A stretch of DNA of 64,000 bases, taken from NCBI RefSeq assembly GCF_016858125.1, contig NZ_CP064781.1:3109501-3173500 (forward strand), read 5' to 3'. The stretch is from Azospira restricta. Its GTDB lineage: Bacteria > Pseudomonadota > Gammaproteobacteria > Burkholderiales > Rhodocyclaceae. Below the pieces are notes generated by a model that worked only from the letters and a program-made list of their open reading frames with translations, was not told the origin of the DNA and searched no databases. Below are positions 27,989 through 38,201 of this stretch, piece by piece (within the stretch, counting starts at the first letter, position 1; each line of letters begins with the position of its first letter). The position numbers were made by a program, and so were the translations under genes.

Positions 27989-30900
27989 TCAACCATTAGC
28001 AGGGGCTCGGCCCTCTCCTCGCCCCTTCAGCGCCTCATACAGCTGCGCCGGACCGAGCAGAATATCCTTCAGCCCGTTCCGCACCTTCTCCGAGTCGATT
28101 GCCTGCTTGCTCATCGTGGTGTGCGCAGCAAACGCATCGAGGATGGCATTCATCAGTTCGTTGGAGAGATCGGGCGAGTTCGCGAACTGCTCCTTGGTGT
28201 TGTTCGCCGCCTGCTGAACGAGAATCTCCGATTCGAGCAGCTTGCCCTTCAGCACGTGATTCACGTAGACGAGCTTGTCGTCGTCGGAGAGTTCGCCGTC
28301 GAACAGCGTATTCACCTTCGAGATGATCTCGCCGAGCATCGCCCTTTCTCTCTGCTGCACCTCGCCGCTGCCGGGCTCGGTCAGCGGCTGCAACTTGTCC
28401 GGCTCGCCCACGCCGAGCGGCAGATTGCGCTTGCCGAGATCCTTCAGCTTGTGGTGGGTCAGCTGCACGCCGGAAAGATCGACCCCCTCCCGCTCGCGGC
28501 CGAATTCCAGCAGCGGCAGCAGACGCTTGTAGAAGATCGCCCGCTTCTCGATGTCGGCGTTGCCGTAGTCGAAGATTTGCGAGAGGAAGGAATACACGCG
28601 CAGGAAGGCGCCAAGGTTGCGCTTGAACAGAACCAGTTCGTTCAGCGCATCCTGCGCCTGCTGTTCCGCAGCCCCATCCTTTTTATCCCGGGCCGCGCGC
28701 AACGCGTCCTGCCCGGCCTTGTAACGCTTCAACAGGCGGTCGGCCACCGGCTCGATGGCCGCCGCCAGCTCGTACTGGTGCGCCTTCGGGTCCAGCTCGA
28801 CCCTGACCACGCGCTCGACCTCGTTGTCGTCGTAGTAGCCGGTCGCGTCCAATTTGGCGCGCAGGTCGTACACGAGGTGCGGATCGGTGACGCCGGCGAG
28901 CTCGGCCGTTTCGTAATAGGTCTTGAACGCCGCCAGCACGTCCTCGGGTTCATTGACGAAATCGAGGATGTAGGTCGTGTCCTTCCTGCCGTACGGCCCG
29001 TGGTAGGCACGGTTGAGGCGCGACAGCGTCTGCACGGCCTGGATGCCGGCAAGACGCTTGTCGACGTACATCCCGCACAGCAGCGGCTGGTCGAAGCCGG
29101 TCTGAAACTTGTTGGCGACGAGCAGGATCCGGTAGTCATCGGTGGCGAACGCCTCGCGGATGTCGCGCCCGTTCAGCGCCGGATTCAGCAGCCTGCTGTT
29201 TTCGGTGAGCGGCTCGGCCCCGCTTTCCGTGTCGGCCACCTCCCCGGAGAAGGCCGCCAGCGTGCCGAGCCTGTAACCCGACGCCTTGATGTACTTGTCG
29301 ATCGCCAGTTGCCAGCGCACGGCTTCCAGCCGGCTGCCGACGACGACCATCGCCTTGGCGTGCCCGGCCAGCAGCGGCGCGACGTTCTCGCGAAAATGCT
29401 CGACGACGACCTGCACCTTCTGCGCGATGTTGTAAGGGTGCAGCCGGACCCAGCGCATGATGCCCTTCATCGCCTCGCTGCGCTCGACCTCCTTCTCGTC
29501 CCATTCCTCCTTGCCGCTGGCCAGCCTGAAGGCCAGCTTGTACGGGGTGTAGTTCCTGAGCACGTCGAGGATGAAGCCCTCCTCGATCGCCTGCCGCATC
29601 GAATAGACGTGGAACGCCTGCGGCAGGTTGTCCGGCCCGGCGGGAAGTTCGGGGTTCGGCCGCCGCCCGAAGAGTTCCAGCGTCTTCGATTTCGGCGTCG
29701 CCGTGAAGGCGACATAGGTGATGCCGCTGTCGCCGGCCTTGGCCGCCATCTGCGCGGCGAGCAGGTCTTCCGTGCTCACCTCGCCGCCGTCGTTCAGTTC
29801 CTGCAGCTCTTCCGCGCTCAGCACCTGTTTCAGCCGGGCCGCCGCCGAACCGGTCTGCGACGAATGCGCCTCGTCGGCGATCACCGCGAAGCGCTTGCCC
29901 TCGGTGGCGGCCAGTTCCTGCACCGCCTTCATCGCGAAGGGGAAAGTCTGGATCGTGCAGACGACGATTTTCTTGCCGCCGGAAAGCGCCTCGGCCAGCT
30001 CGCCGCTCTTGCTCTGCGCCTCGCCGGTGATCGTGGCGACGACGCCGGTGGTGCGCTGGAAATCGAAGATCGCCTCCTGCAACTGCGCGTCGAGCACGTT
30101 GCGGTCGGAGATCACCAGCACCGAGTCGAACAGCTTGCGTTTCCCGGCGTCGTGCAGGTCGGCGAGGAAATGCGCGGTCCAGGCGATGGAATTCGTCTTG
30201 CCGGAGCCGGCGGAATGCTGGATCAGGTATTTCCGCCCGACGCCTTCCGCGAGGATCGCCTGCTGCAGCTGGCGCGTCGCCGCCAGCTGGTGGTAGCGCG
30301 GGAAGATCATGCCGACGATCTGCTTCCTGCTGTCGCGCTTCGTGACCAGATAGCGGCCGATGATCTCCAGCCAGCTCTCGCGCGCCCAGACCTCTTCCCA
30401 CAGGTAGGCGGTACGGTAGCCGCCGTCATTGACCGGGTTGCCGGCGCCGCCGTGGTCGCCCCGGTTGAAGGGCAGAAAGCCGGTTGCCGCACCTTGCAGC
30501 TTCGTGGTCATGCGCACTTCGCGCGTGCTCGCGGCGAAATGCACCAGCGCACCGCGCGGAAAATCGAGCAGCGGCTCGGCCACGGCCTGCCCCTTCGGCC
30601 TCGGGTCGCGGTCGAAGCGGTACTGGTCGACGGCATCCTCCACGCTCTGCGTGAAGTCCGTCTTCAGCTCCACCGTCGCCACCGGGATGCCGTTCACGAA
30701 CAGCACGAGGTCGATGGCGTTCTCGTTGAACAGCGAATAGCGCAGCTGGCGGACGACGCGCAGGCGGTTCGCCGCGTACCTCGCCTGCAGCTCGGGGTTC
30801 ATCGCCAGCGCCGGCCTGAACTGCGCCATCGCCAGCGGCTGGCGCAGGCCAAGCAGCTCGATGCCGTGGCGCAGCACGTCGAGCGTGCCGCGGTCGTCGA

Positions 30901-31132
30901 GCTGCTTGCGCAGGCGGTCGAGCAGCACCGCCTCGGCCGCCGCGCCGTGGTTCTTGTGCAGGCTTTCCCAGGCTGTCGGCTGCGTCGCCTGCACCCAGGC
31001 CAGGACATCGGCGGGGAACAGCGCGCGGGCGCGGTCGTAGGCGGCGGCATCGCCTTCGGCATACAGCCAGCCCGCACCGGCCAGATGGGCGCAGATGTCG
31101 TTCTCGAACTCGATTTCCTTGTGCAGGCTCAT
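27989..31132 (-). CDS. hsdR: Type I restriction enzyme, R subunit
   Basis: Endonuclease/translocase subunit that cuts unmodified DNA with HsdM and HsdS. The 1047 residues begin with the nuclease domain (AIDLVLFVNGIPVATVELKTD, giving the D...ExK catalytic set). The SF2 motor follows with Walker A HSAGSGKTNSIAW, Walker B/DEAH in IADEAHSSQTG, TFTATPKSKT-like motif III and QTGFDQPLL in the second RecA domain. The protein is full length and apparently intact. It is the last gene of the island operon, 81 bp after the AlbA-type gene, with 11-bp repeats just upstream. Confidence 0.95.
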   Translation of the reverse strand: MSLHKEIEFENDICAHLAGAGWLYAEGDAAAYDRARALFPADVLAWVQATQPTAWESLHKNHGAAAEAVLLDRLRKQLDDRGTLDVLRHGIELLGLRQPLAMAQFRPALAMNPELQARYAANRLRVVRQLRYSLFNENAIDLVLFVNGIPVATVELKTDFTQSVEDAVDQYRFDRDPRPKGQAVAEPLLDFPRGALVHFAASTREVRMTTKLQGAATGFLPFNRGDHGGAGNPVNDGGYRTAYLWEEVWARESWLEIIGRYLVTKRDSRKQIVGMIFPRYHQLAATRQLQQAILAEGVGRKYLIQHSAGSGKTNSIAWTAHFLADLHDAGKRKLFDSVLVISDRNVLDAQLQEAIFDFQRTTGVVATITGEAQSKSGELAEALSGGKKIVVCTIQTFPFAMKAVQELAATEGKRFAVIADEAHSSQTGSAAARLKQVLSAEELQELNDGGEVSTEDLLAAQMAAKAGDSGITYVAFTATPKSKTLELFGRRPNPELPAGPDNLPQAFHVYSMRQAIEEGFILDVLRNYTPYKLAFRLASGKEEWDEKEVERSEAMKGIMRWVRLHPYNIAQKVQVVVEHFRENVAPLLAGHAKAMVVVGSRLEAVRWQLAIDKYIKASGYRLGTLAAFSGEVADTESGAEPLTENSRLLNPALNGRDIREAFATDDYRILLVANKFQTGFDQPLLCGMYVDKRLAGIQAVQTLSRLNRAYHGPYGRKDTTYILDFVNEPEDVLAAFKTYYETAELAGVTDPHLVYDLRAKLDATGYYDDNEVERVVRVELDPKAHQYELAAAIEPVADRLLKRYKAGQDALRAARDKKDGAAEQQAQDALNELVLFKRNLGAFLRVYSFLSQIFDYGNADIEKRAIFYKRLLPLLEFGREREGVDLSGVQLTHHKLKDLGKRNLPLGVGEPDKLQPLTEPGSGEVQQRERAMLGEIISKVNTLFDGELSDDDKLVYVNHVLKGKLLESEILVQQAANNTKEQFANSPDLSNELMNAILDAFAAHTTMSKQAIDSEKVRNGLKDILLGPAQLYEALKGRGEGRAPANG

Positions 31133-31161
31133 GGTTGTGTGTTGTGGGTACTGGGCCAGAG

Positions 31162-31202
31162 TTGGCTAAAAGTTAGCTAAAAATTGGCTAAAGTCGGCTA
31201 AA
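31162..31202 (-). repeat. Four direct repeats upstream of hsdR
   Basis: Plus-strand units TTGGCTAAA (31162), TTAGCTAAA (31173), TTGGCTAAA (31184) and TCGGCTAAA (31194) recur every 10-11 bp, i.e. on one face of the helix. They lie 30 bp upstream of the hsdR start and right behind the AlbA-type gene. An operator for cooperative binding, perhaps controlling hsdR separately, is the simplest reading. Confidence 0.75.
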
Positions 31203-31213
31203 TTTTTCCGGGT

Positions 31214-32890
31214 TTAGCCGACTCGGGAACGGAGACGCCACACAGCCGTAGGCCCCTTGCCTTCGCTGCAAACCGTGCCATCTCTAGCCCGCATCTCAGC
31301 AAGCAGATTTCTTACCCTGTCTATTTTCTGTTGGTCTGTCAGGCCATCGGGCAGCATTGGTATCAGCAAATCGGCTAATTTTTTCCGGCTGATCGGCTGG
31401 AACTGGCGCAGATGGCTCAGGACAAACTGCTTCAACTGTTCCTTTTCCAGCCCCTTGTTCCGGGTATAGGTCGCCTGCTCGTTGGTTGATTCGGCAACCG
31501 ATGCCGACAGGTAGAAATTCGGCTTCCTGCCTTCGATCAGCCCTTGCCGTCTCAGGTACGCTGCTACGCTGTCCGGGATCGGAAGCCGCTTCTGAACCCG
31601 ATCCAGAAGAATGACCGTCGCAATGTCCAGATCCTGCTTTTCCAGCAAAAGCAGCGAATAGTTCTCGTCGAGCGTGTGGCCGAAAATCTCCAGAACCACG
31701 CTGTTGGCCGAGGACCGTCCGTAGTCCGGCAAGGGGAAGTAGCGTTGCCGCTGCGCCAGCGTCATCGCATGAATGCCGTATCCCATCGTGTCGATCATGC
31801 CCAACTGGACCATTGCCTGCGCCAGCCACGGATTGCGGTAACGGCTCGGCGTGCGCTCGCCGGTGAAGTAGTCCTCGGCATGCCCCTCGAAGAATCCGCC
31901 GGCGTTTTCGAAGATCAGCCGGTCCACCTTCTCGGTCACCAGGACGCGCGACTGCCGCGTGTAGTCCTGATGCGCCAGGCAGTTGTGCAGCGCTTCGAGA
32001 ATCACGCGCGTGTCGTACTTGAGCACCTCGGTCGCCAGCAGTTGATTCGCCGGAAACAGCCGCTGCTTGATGTTCCGGATGCGCTGCAGAACCTGAGTCG
32101 TCGTCAGCAGGAACGGCGGGCCGAAATGCTCGTAGGACCGTTCTTCCGTCTCCAGCTTCCACGTGATCTGCGCCGGATGCGGCGACAGCAGATGAACGGC
32201 CGACGGCCCGCCGAGCAGCAGCAAGGCGGCACGTGTCAGCTGCCCGTTCGCGGTCAGCTTGGCGCGATCGAGAAACACCTCGGTCGACCAGCTGTCGATC
32301 TGGTCGAAAAACGCAGCGGTCGGATGCCGCTCCTTGAACTTCTGCCGCGCCAGCACCAGCGCGCCGAGGTCGAGATCGGCCGGCATCGCCGCTGGCACCA
32401 CCTGAGCCGACCAATCCACCACATCGACCGACTCGCCGAGAATCGCGTCCAGCCGCTCGGATCGCATTTCGACCAGACTGTCGTCGAGCCGCTGCCATGC
32501 CTTGTCGTGCGCGTACACCGGAAGTCGCGGCTTGTGCTTCGGGATGTGCAGGACCCAGACCGTCTTCCGTGTGTCGTCGGTCAGGAATGGCTCGACGCGA
32601 AAGCCCTCGGAATCCAGATTCGTGCAACGCCCGAGAAGGCGCTGGCGCAGGTTCTCCGGCGTATAGTCGGCGAGGTTCTGGATGCCGACGATCTTGAGCG
32701 TGCCGTCCTCGACGCCGACCACCAGATGCCCGCCTTCCATGTTGGCGATGGCCGAAACGTAGCTGGCGATGTCGTCGCCCTTGCGCCCGCTCACCGCATG
32801 CGTCAGGTTCTTGAACTCCTTCCACTCGCAGGCGTCACCCTCCTTCGGGAAGTGCGTCAGCAAGTAGTCCTGAAGCGCTTGTTCGTTCAT
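31214..32890 (-). CDS. AlbA_2/Schlafen-type putative DNA-binding ATPase in the RM operon
   Basis: A 558-residue cytoplasmic protein with the N-terminal Schlafen AlbA_2 domain (EWKEFKNLTH, then DDIASYVSAIANMEGGHLVVGVED, where E and K are the usual acidic/basic pair). A GHKL-type HATPase_c_4 module follows (EALHNCLAHQDYTRQSRVLV, then ENAGGFFEG), with a winged-helix-rich C-terminus (ISRKKLADLLIPML). Such proteins recur in defence islands as accessories of type I RM. The start overlaps the hsdS stop by 4 bp, so it belongs to the operon. Whether it is a regulator or an extra defence effector cannot be decided here. Confidence 0.85.
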   Translation of the reverse strand: MNEQALQDYLLTHFPKEGDACEWKEFKNLTHAVSGRKGDDIASYVSAIANMEGGHLVVGVEDGTLKIVGIQNLADYTPENLRQRLLGRCTNLDSEGFRVEPFLTDDTRKTVWVLHIPKHKPRLPVYAHDKAWQRLDDSLVEMRSERLDAILGESVDVVDWSAQVVPAAMPADLDLGALVLARQKFKERHPTAAFFDQIDSWSTEVFLDRAKLTANGQLTRAALLLLGGPSAVHLLSPHPAQITWKLETEERSYEHFGPPFLLTTTQVLQRIRNIKQRLFPANQLLATEVLKYDTRVILEALHNCLAHQDYTRQSRVLVTEKVDRLIFENAGGFFEGHAEDYFTGERTPSRYRNPWLAQAMVQLGMIDTMGYGIHAMTLAQRQRYFPLPDYGRSSANSVVLEIFGHTLDENYSLLLLEKQDLDIATVILLDRVQKRLPIPDSVAAYLRRQGLIEGRKPNFYLSASVAESTNEQATYTRNKGLEKEQLKQFVLSHLRQFQPISRKKLADLLIPMLPDGLTDQQKIDRVRNLLAEMRARDGTVCSEGKGPTAVWRLRSRVG

Positions 32891-34227
32891 GCGGCCTCCC
32901 GGGCGGCGGCAAAACCGCGCACATCGATTTTGCCGGTGACGGCGGCGGAGATCAGGGCGGTGCGGCGTTCTTTAAGCAGGGCAATGGCCTTTTCTGCGTC
33001 TGCCGACAAAGCATCGAACTTCGTGATTGCCCCCATTAGGAATTCCGCGATTACCTCCTGTTCACCAACAGGAGGCGACGTCACCAGTAACCCCCGAATT
33101 TCTTCGACGTTTGCGCGGCGAATCGTTGCTCCAACCAAGAACGCCTCGATCTGATTCCGGACAAAATTGGAAGTCAATTGGAAATGCATGAAGCGGCTTT
33201 TCGAATTGGAGCGAATCAAACACACGTCCTGCCCCATGCAGAAAGGAGCATCGAAGTCGACATAGCCAACTGCACCTACACTCGCATTACGGCAGAAAAT
33301 CATGTCACCGCGTTGCGGAACACGACCATCGCGCAAGAAATCCCACTCGTCCTGTGAGGTCAGCTTTGCATCGTTCAATGCAATCCGATCGTCGCGCAAT
33401 TCCCGGATGCTGACGATCGGCAAGCCTTCATCGAGGAACTGGACAGTGTGGTGTTTGCAATCGAGCACATCGGAAAAGCGTTTCAGCAGGCCCACCTCCC
33501 AATGCGCCGGCACCTCCCCCAGCCACTCGATCCCCGAATCCTTCATCGGCGCATCGGGGTTGAGGCCCTTGGTGACGGCATGCGAAATGACGGCCTGGCG
33601 CTTTTCCTTGAGCAGGGCGATCAGTTTTTCCTGCTCGGCCACCAGCGCGTCGATCTTGGCGGTTTCGTGGTCGAGGAAAGCTGCGATGGCACCTTGCTCA
33701 GCCACATCGGGAAAAGCAACCGCGAAATTGCGCACGAATTCATCGGGCACCCGTTTCTGACCGCCCGCACCATACATCGCGGCTTCACCAAGTTGTCGAA
33801 ACGGGCGCGAGATAAAAAGCCAATGTAGGTATTCGCTCGTCGCTTCGGTGGCCTTGGGTCGCGCAACGACCAGTTCCGTCGTGCCAAACCCAACCCCTGA
33901 GATCAGCCCGCGCATCACAGCGCCCTTGCCATTCTCGAAACACGGCGTGATCTTTGCGACGGTTACGTCGCCTTCGCGAAAATATGTGTAGCCCGTTTCA
34001 ACTTCGCCAATCGGTCGCGTCCGTTCCAGATTCAACGAGCCGTCATCGCCGATCGCTTCCATCGGCAAGAAAGAGACCTCGAAGGATCGGTCAAACGACG
34101 CAAGCTCTGATTTGGAGGGATTCAGGTCGGCAACGAATCGCAAGCGTTTCACGCCCCAATGCGCTGGCACCTCCCTCAGCCATTCGACCCCGCTGTCTTT
34201 GTACTCGGGATAACGCGGGAAGCTCAT
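32887..34227 (-). CDS. hsdS: Type I restriction enzyme, specificity subunit
   Basis: Determines the target sequence of the HsdMS methylase and HsdRMS nuclease. The 446 residues contain two target-recognition domains, each introduced by a repeated block ([20 protein letters not shown] and [20 protein letters not shown]). Each is followed by a coiled-coil conserved region ([20 protein letters not shown] and [20 protein letters not shown]). The architecture is complete. The start at 34227 overlaps the abi stop (ATGA); the longer upstream frame is antisense-like filler. The bipartite target cannot be predicted from sequence alone. Confidence 0.93.
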   Translation of the reverse strand: MSFPRYPEYKDSGVEWLREVPAHWGVKRLRFVADLNPSKSELASFDRSFEVSFLPMEAIGDDGSLNLERTRPIGEVETGYTYFREGDVTVAKITPCFENGKGAVMRGLISGVGFGTTELVVARPKATEATSEYLHWLFISRPFRQLGEAAMYGAGGQKRVPDEFVRNFAVAFPDVAEQGAIAAFLDHETAKIDALVAEQEKLIALLKEKRQAVISHAVTKGLNPDAPMKDSGIEWLGEVPAHWEVGLLKRFSDVLDCKHHTVQFLDEGLPIVSIRELRDDRIALNDAKLTSQDEWDFLRDGRVPQRGDMIFCRNASVGAVGYVDFDAPFCMGQDVCLIRSNSKSRFMHFQLTSNFVRNQIEAFLVGATIRRANVEEIRGLLVTSPPVGEQEVIAEFLMGAITKFDALSADAEKAIALLKERRTALISAAVTGKIDVRGFAAAREAA

Positions 34228-35123
34228 GCCACCTCTCTCCAAAGATCGCGATCCAGCCAGTCGGCAGGGAAATCCATCGCCGAACAATCGATGCCGTGCC
34301 TGACGACAAGCGCTTTCAGGCGCTCCCGCCAATGGTGGCTGGGCGCGATCACGTTCATGAAATGCAAAAGGATCAGGACGGTGTTGTAGAGTTTTCGCGA
34401 GCCGTTGACGAATTGGCCATGCAAGGCACGGGGCTTGCTCCTTGGCAATTGCGGGGTAATCGTGAACTCGCGGTTCCACAAGCGGTTGTGGTGCGCGCAG
34501 ACGTTACGAATGAACGTCAGGTGGTGCAGCCATGATTCGAAGACCTGCTGGTCGATGCCATACGTACCCGAAATTGCGCTGCGCGTCGCCATGGGTTTGA
34601 GATTCTTGTACTGTCGCGACAGCAGGCCGAGCGACATGATTTCGCAGATTGCCCAGACAGGAGGGAGTGGTTCCTCGTAGGTGCTGGTCAGATGTTCGAT
34701 GAAGCTTTCCTTCGACCGCCCAACTTCTGCAATGAGCTGATTGCTGGTGGTTACCCAGGCCGTCCAGTCCTTGGCAAGGCTCGGATCGAGATGCGCATGG
34801 GCTCCGTGGCGGTGAGCCAGTTGATGGGCCCATTGCGTGCGCACAGACACTTCGATGCGTTCGATCGCATCCAGCAGCAAGAGCCGGAGTTCACGATCGA
34901 AGATGTAGAGATTCAGTACCGCATCGAACCGGGTACCCGGCTTGAAGGTGTGTGTCGCATGATCTGCCTCGAAAGGCAGGCAGTAAGCCGCCAAGCGGTA
35001 ATAATTGAGATGTTCGAGATAGAACGCCGCTTGATGCACATCGTCGATGATCATCCCCCGCCGTTGCAGCAGGGCAACCTGTTGCGCACAGGTGGTTGGC
35101 GGTTTCGTGAAGGCGCGCTTCAT
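34224..35123 (-). CDS. AbiF/AbiD-type (Abi_2) abortive infection protein with HEPN motif
   Basis: A 299-residue protein of the Abi_2 family. N-terminal [20 protein letters not shown] and [17 protein letters not shown] are typical. The central [21 protein letters not shown] and the C-terminal [15 protein letters not shown] contain the RNxxxH motif of HEPN ribonucleases. It is therefore probably an RNA-cleaving toxin that halts growth during infection. It is preceded within 15 bp by a compact structured RNA (35138-35203) and is inserted between hsdM and hsdS, overlapping hsdS by 4 bp. Family members are known to travel with small structured RNAs, so toxin plus RNA antitoxin is likely. Confidence 0.88.
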   Translation of the reverse strand: MKRAFTKPPTTCAQQVALLQRRGMIIDDVHQAAFYLEHLNYYRLAAYCLPFEADHATHTFKPGTRFDAVLNLYIFDRELRLLLLDAIERIEVSVRTQWAHQLAHRHGAHAHLDPSLAKDWTAWVTTSNQLIAEVGRSKESFIEHLTSTYEEPLPPVWAICEIMSLGLLSRQYKNLKPMATRSAISGTYGIDQQVFESWLHHLTFIRNVCAHHNRLWNREFTITPQLPRSKPRALHGQFVNGSRKLYNTVLILLHFMNVIAPSHHWRERLKALVVRHGIDCSAMDFPADWLDRDLWREVA

Positions 35124-35137
35124 GATTCGCGCCCCAC

Positions 35138-35203
35138 AAAAAAGGAACCCGCCGGTTTGAGGATACGCTCTCGCGCATAGCCTTGGCGGGTGTTGTTGCC
35201 AAA
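35138..35203 (-). ncRNA. Structured RNA upstream of the AbiF-type gene
   Basis: On the minus strand an outer 7-bp stem ACCCGCC/GGCGGGT (35185-35191 with 35147-35153) encloses a second hairpin with stem ATGCGC/GCGTAT and a GAGA tetraloop (35163-35178). A run of six Ts (35138-35143) follows. A TATAGT -10-like box (35205-35210) is directly upstream. The RNA ends about 15 bp before the abi start. Position and shape resemble the abiF RNA motif described in Rfam; I recall that motif but could not run a covariance model. Confidence 0.7.
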
Positions 35204-35262
35204 TACTATAGCACTATGCAGCACTTTTTCCCACTTTATCCCTCTTCTTCCAACTTTAACCC

Positions 35263-37005
35263 TCATGCCGACAGCCCCCCGATCATCTGCTTGATCCGGT
35301 CGGTCACCGCCTTGAGGTCGGCGTCGATCTCGGCGAGCGGGCGCGGCGGCGTGAACACGTAGAAGTGCCGGTTGAACGGAATCTCGTAGCCGACCTTGGT
35401 CTTGTCGTGGTCGATCCAGGCATCCGGCGCATGCGGCAGCACTTCGCGCTTGAAGTAGGCTTCCACGTCCTCGGCGAGCGGCACGTTCTCGGTGTCCCTC
35501 AGGGAAGAATCCGCCTGCGGCTTGCCCTTCTGCTTGCCCTTTTCGCCGAGCACGATCTTTCCCGCCGCATCGCGCAGCGGCCGTTCGACGGTGATCGTGC
35601 GGTAGCCGAAGTCCTCGTTCCTGAAGATGCGGCTGATCGGCTTGCCGTCCTGCTTCGCCTCGACGAACTGGCCGAACAGGCGCGTGATCTCGGCGATGTG
35701 TTCGTCGGAAAGCTCCTTGCGCTTGGAGCCGAGGCTCTTGCGCATCTTCTGCCAGAAGCCGCTGGCGTCGATCAGCTGCACCTTGCCCTTGCGCGCAGCC
35801 GGCTTGCGGTTGCTGATGATCCAGACGTAGGTGGCGATCCCGGTGTTGTAGAACATGTCGGTCGGCAGGCCGACGATGGCCTCCAGCAGGTCGTTCTCCA
35901 GCACGTAGCGGCGGATCTCGCTTTCGCCGCTGCCGGCGCCGCCGGTGAACAGCGGCGAACCGTTGAGGACGATGCCGAAGCGGCTGCCACCCTCGGCCGC
36001 CGGGCGCATCTTGCTGATGAGGTGCAGCAGGAAGAGCAGCGAGCCGTCCGAGACGCGCGGCAGGCCGGGGCCGAAGCGGCCGTTGAAGCCTTGGCTTTCG
36101 TGCTCCTTGCGGATTTCCTTCTCGACCTTCTTCCACTCCACGCCGAAGGGCGGGTTGGAGAGCATGTAGTCGAATTTCTTGTGCGGGTGGCCGTCGTCCG
36201 AGAGGGTGTTGCCGAAGCTGATGTTGGCGACATCCTGCCCCTTGATCAGCATGTCGGCCTTGCAGATGGCGTAGGACTCGGGGTTCAGCTCCTGGCCGAA
36301 GACGGTGAGCCGCGCCTGCGGGTTGTGCTCTTCCAGATACTCGCCGGCCACCGACAGCATGCCGCCGGTGCCTGCCGTCGGGTCGTAGATGGTGCGGACG
36401 ACGCCGGGCTTCGAGAGCACGTCGTCGTCCTCGATGAAGATCAGATTGACCATCAGGCGGATGACTTCGCGCGGCGTGAAGTGCTCCCCCGCCGTCTCGT
36501 TCGAGATTTCGGCGAACTTGCGGATCAGTTCCTCGAAGACGAGGCCCATCTGGTGGTTATCGACCGCCTCCGGGTGCAGGTCGACCTGCGCAAAGCGCTC
36601 GGTGACCTGGTAGAGCAGCCCGGCCTTGTGCAGCCGATCGACCTGGGTATGGAACTCGAAGCGCTCGAAGACATCGCGCACGGCCGGCGAGAATGCCTGG
36701 ATGTAGCTGAACAGGTTCTCGCGGATGTGATCCTGGTCGCCCATGAGCTTTCTCATGTCGAGCGGCGAGGTGTTGTAGAAGCTCTGGCCGGCCTTGCGCA
36801 GCAGGAAGGGCTCCGGGTTCAGCCCGGCCTTCTGCCTGTCGGCGAACTCCTTGAGGACGGCCTGCTTCGTGGATTCGAGCACGCAGTCGAGGCGGCGCAG
36901 CACGGTGAAGGGCAGGATCACCTTGCCGTAGTCGGATTGCTTGTAGTCGCCACGCAGGAGGTCGGCGACGGACCAGAGGAAGGCGGAGAGTGCGGGTTGG
37001 TTCAT
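35263..37005 (-). CDS. hsdM: Type I restriction enzyme, methyltransferase subunit
   Basis: N6-adenine DNA methyltransferase that works with HsdS. The 580 residues show the N-terminal HsdM_N helical domain ([20 protein letters not shown]). The SAM-binding motif I lies in [13 protein letters not shown], motif IV is NPPFG in [14 protein letters not shown], and a C-terminal HsdS-contact region follows. It is first in the island operon and full length. A 139-bp gap holding the structured RNA separates it from the abi gene, so downstream genes may have a second promoter. Confidence 0.95.
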   Translation of the reverse strand: MNQPALSAFLWSVADLLRGDYKQSDYGKVILPFTVLRRLDCVLESTKQAVLKEFADRQKAGLNPEPFLLRKAGQSFYNTSPLDMRKLMGDQDHIRENLFSYIQAFSPAVRDVFERFEFHTQVDRLHKAGLLYQVTERFAQVDLHPEAVDNHQMGLVFEELIRKFAEISNETAGEHFTPREVIRLMVNLIFIEDDDVLSKPGVVRTIYDPTAGTGGMLSVAGEYLEEHNPQARLTVFGQELNPESYAICKADMLIKGQDVANISFGNTLSDDGHPHKKFDYMLSNPPFGVEWKKVEKEIRKEHESQGFNGRFGPGLPRVSDGSLLFLLHLISKMRPAAEGGSRFGIVLNGSPLFTGGAGSGESEIRRYVLENDLLEAIVGLPTDMFYNTGIATYVWIISNRKPAARKGKVQLIDASGFWQKMRKSLGSKRKELSDEHIAEITRLFGQFVEAKQDGKPISRIFRNEDFGYRTITVERPLRDAAGKIVLGEKGKQKGKPQADSSLRDTENVPLAEDVEAYFKREVLPHAPDAWIDHDKTKVGYEIPFNRHFYVFTPPRPLAEIDADLKAVTDRIKQMIGGLSA

Positions 37006-37258
37006 TGTTGCTTTGCTTTCAAGGGTGCCGGCGGTGATTTCCGAGCCGGCACACCGGAATTTTCTTCGAAGCCTGAAACTTTACTGAGCCGCGGCGTTCC
37101 AGACAATGACATATTGCTGAAGTCGTCGCTATCGATGCAGCCGGCCAGAATTTTCTTTGTGCTAAAGGGGTCAGCTTCAATTGACCTTCCAGAAGTTCAA
37201 ACGAAGCCGCCCCCTTTATCTCCGACAACTCACGCTTCGCATATTCACGACGCACCGC

Positions 37259-37924
37259 TCAGAACGGCGGCGGGCAATCGATGCGCAGCGGCGCCCCCGT
37301 TTCGGGATCGGCGAGCTCGATCCGGCAGGCATGCAGCGTCAGGCGCCCGGCCTTGGCGAAGGAGGCCGGTGTGCCGTAGAAGTCGTCGCCGAGGATGGGG
37401 TGGCCCATCGCTTCCAGGTGCACCCGCAGCTGGTGCGAGCGCCCGGTAACGGGTTCGAGCTCGATGCGCGACACGGCGCGCGCGGCGTCGATGTCGAGAA
37501 CGCGATAGCGGGTCAGGCACGGCCGGCCCGTGGCGTGATCGACTTTCTGCTTCGGGTGCCGGGGCCCATCGACGCCGATGGGCAGGTCGATCTCGCCCGC
37601 GGAGGCAGCCGTCCAGTGCCCGTCGACCAGGGCCTGGTAGCGTTTCTTCACCCGGCGCTCCTGGAACGCAATGCTGAGCTCGCGCTGCGCCTGCGCGCCG
37701 CGCCCCATGACGACGATGCCCGAGGTGCCCAGGTCCAGGCGATGGACGATCAGGGCGTCGGGAAACTCGGCCTGCACGCGGCGCGACAGGCAGTCCTCCT
37801 TGCCGGCGTCGCGCCCCGGCACGCTCAGCAGACCGCTGGGCTTGTCGACGACGATCAGCTGCGCCGACAGATAGAGGATGGAAAGCCCCCGGTGCGGCGG
37901 CGGACGATAGGGAGTGGATGCCAT
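37259..37924 (-). CDS. rluA: RluA-family pseudouridine synthase
   Basis: Modifies uridine to pseudouridine in 23S rRNA and/or tRNA. The 221-residue protein is a short RluA-type enzyme without the S4 domain. It carries the catalytic motif HRLDLGTSGIVV with the nucleophilic Asp, VVDKPSGLLSVPG at the start, and RSHQLRVHLEAMGHPILGD. The start at 37924 is the first Met of the conserved protein. The 253-bp gap to hsdM (37006-37258) holds no convincing gene, only a short GGTCA/TGACC hairpin flanked by AAAGGGG and CCCCTTT, possibly a remnant repeat. Confidence 0.9.
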   Translation of the reverse strand: MASTPYRPPPHRGLSILYLSAQLIVVDKPSGLLSVPGRDAGKEDCLSRRVQAEFPDALIVHRLDLGTSGIVVMGRGAQAQRELSIAFQERRVKKRYQALVDGHWTAASAGEIDLPIGVDGPRHPKQKVDHATGRPCLTRYRVLDIDAARAVSRIELEPVTGRSHQLRVHLEAMGHPILGDDFYGTPASFAKAGRLTLHACRIELADPETGAPLRIDCPPPF

Positions 37925-38201
37925 GCCGCGGATTGTCTCATCGCGGAGGCGAAGCGCAGAACTGCCCGCGCAATCGGTTTCCGGCACTCGGCCACGCCCC
38001 GTCCCCCATCGGAGCAACCGGCTGCTCCAAAATGGCGCAGCCCTGCGCCAGCGGCATCCGTCGTGCGCCGCCCTCACCCCGCCGCACGCCGCGTCGCCAC
38101 GGCCTCCGGGCGAACCGTTGCCGCCCGGCCGTCGCCACCAAAGACGATGGCATGCCTCTTGCGCAACTCCCCGATCACGGCTGCCGGGGAGACAGGCGAC
38201 G

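Noticed and set aside
27878-31180. Plus-strand open frame of about 1100 codons opposite hsdR
   Set aside because: The minus strand encodes an intact HsdR with all motifs; the plus reading has no recognisable domain.
31162-31202. CRISPR-like array
   Set aside because: The four units are only 9 bp with 1-2 bp between them and no spacers; they are operator-type direct repeats. No CRISPR array was seen elsewhere.
37019-37255. 78-codon minus-strand frame between hsdM and rluA
   Set aside because: No ribosome site or family resemblance; the DNA holds a small inverted repeat and is probably a junction remnant.
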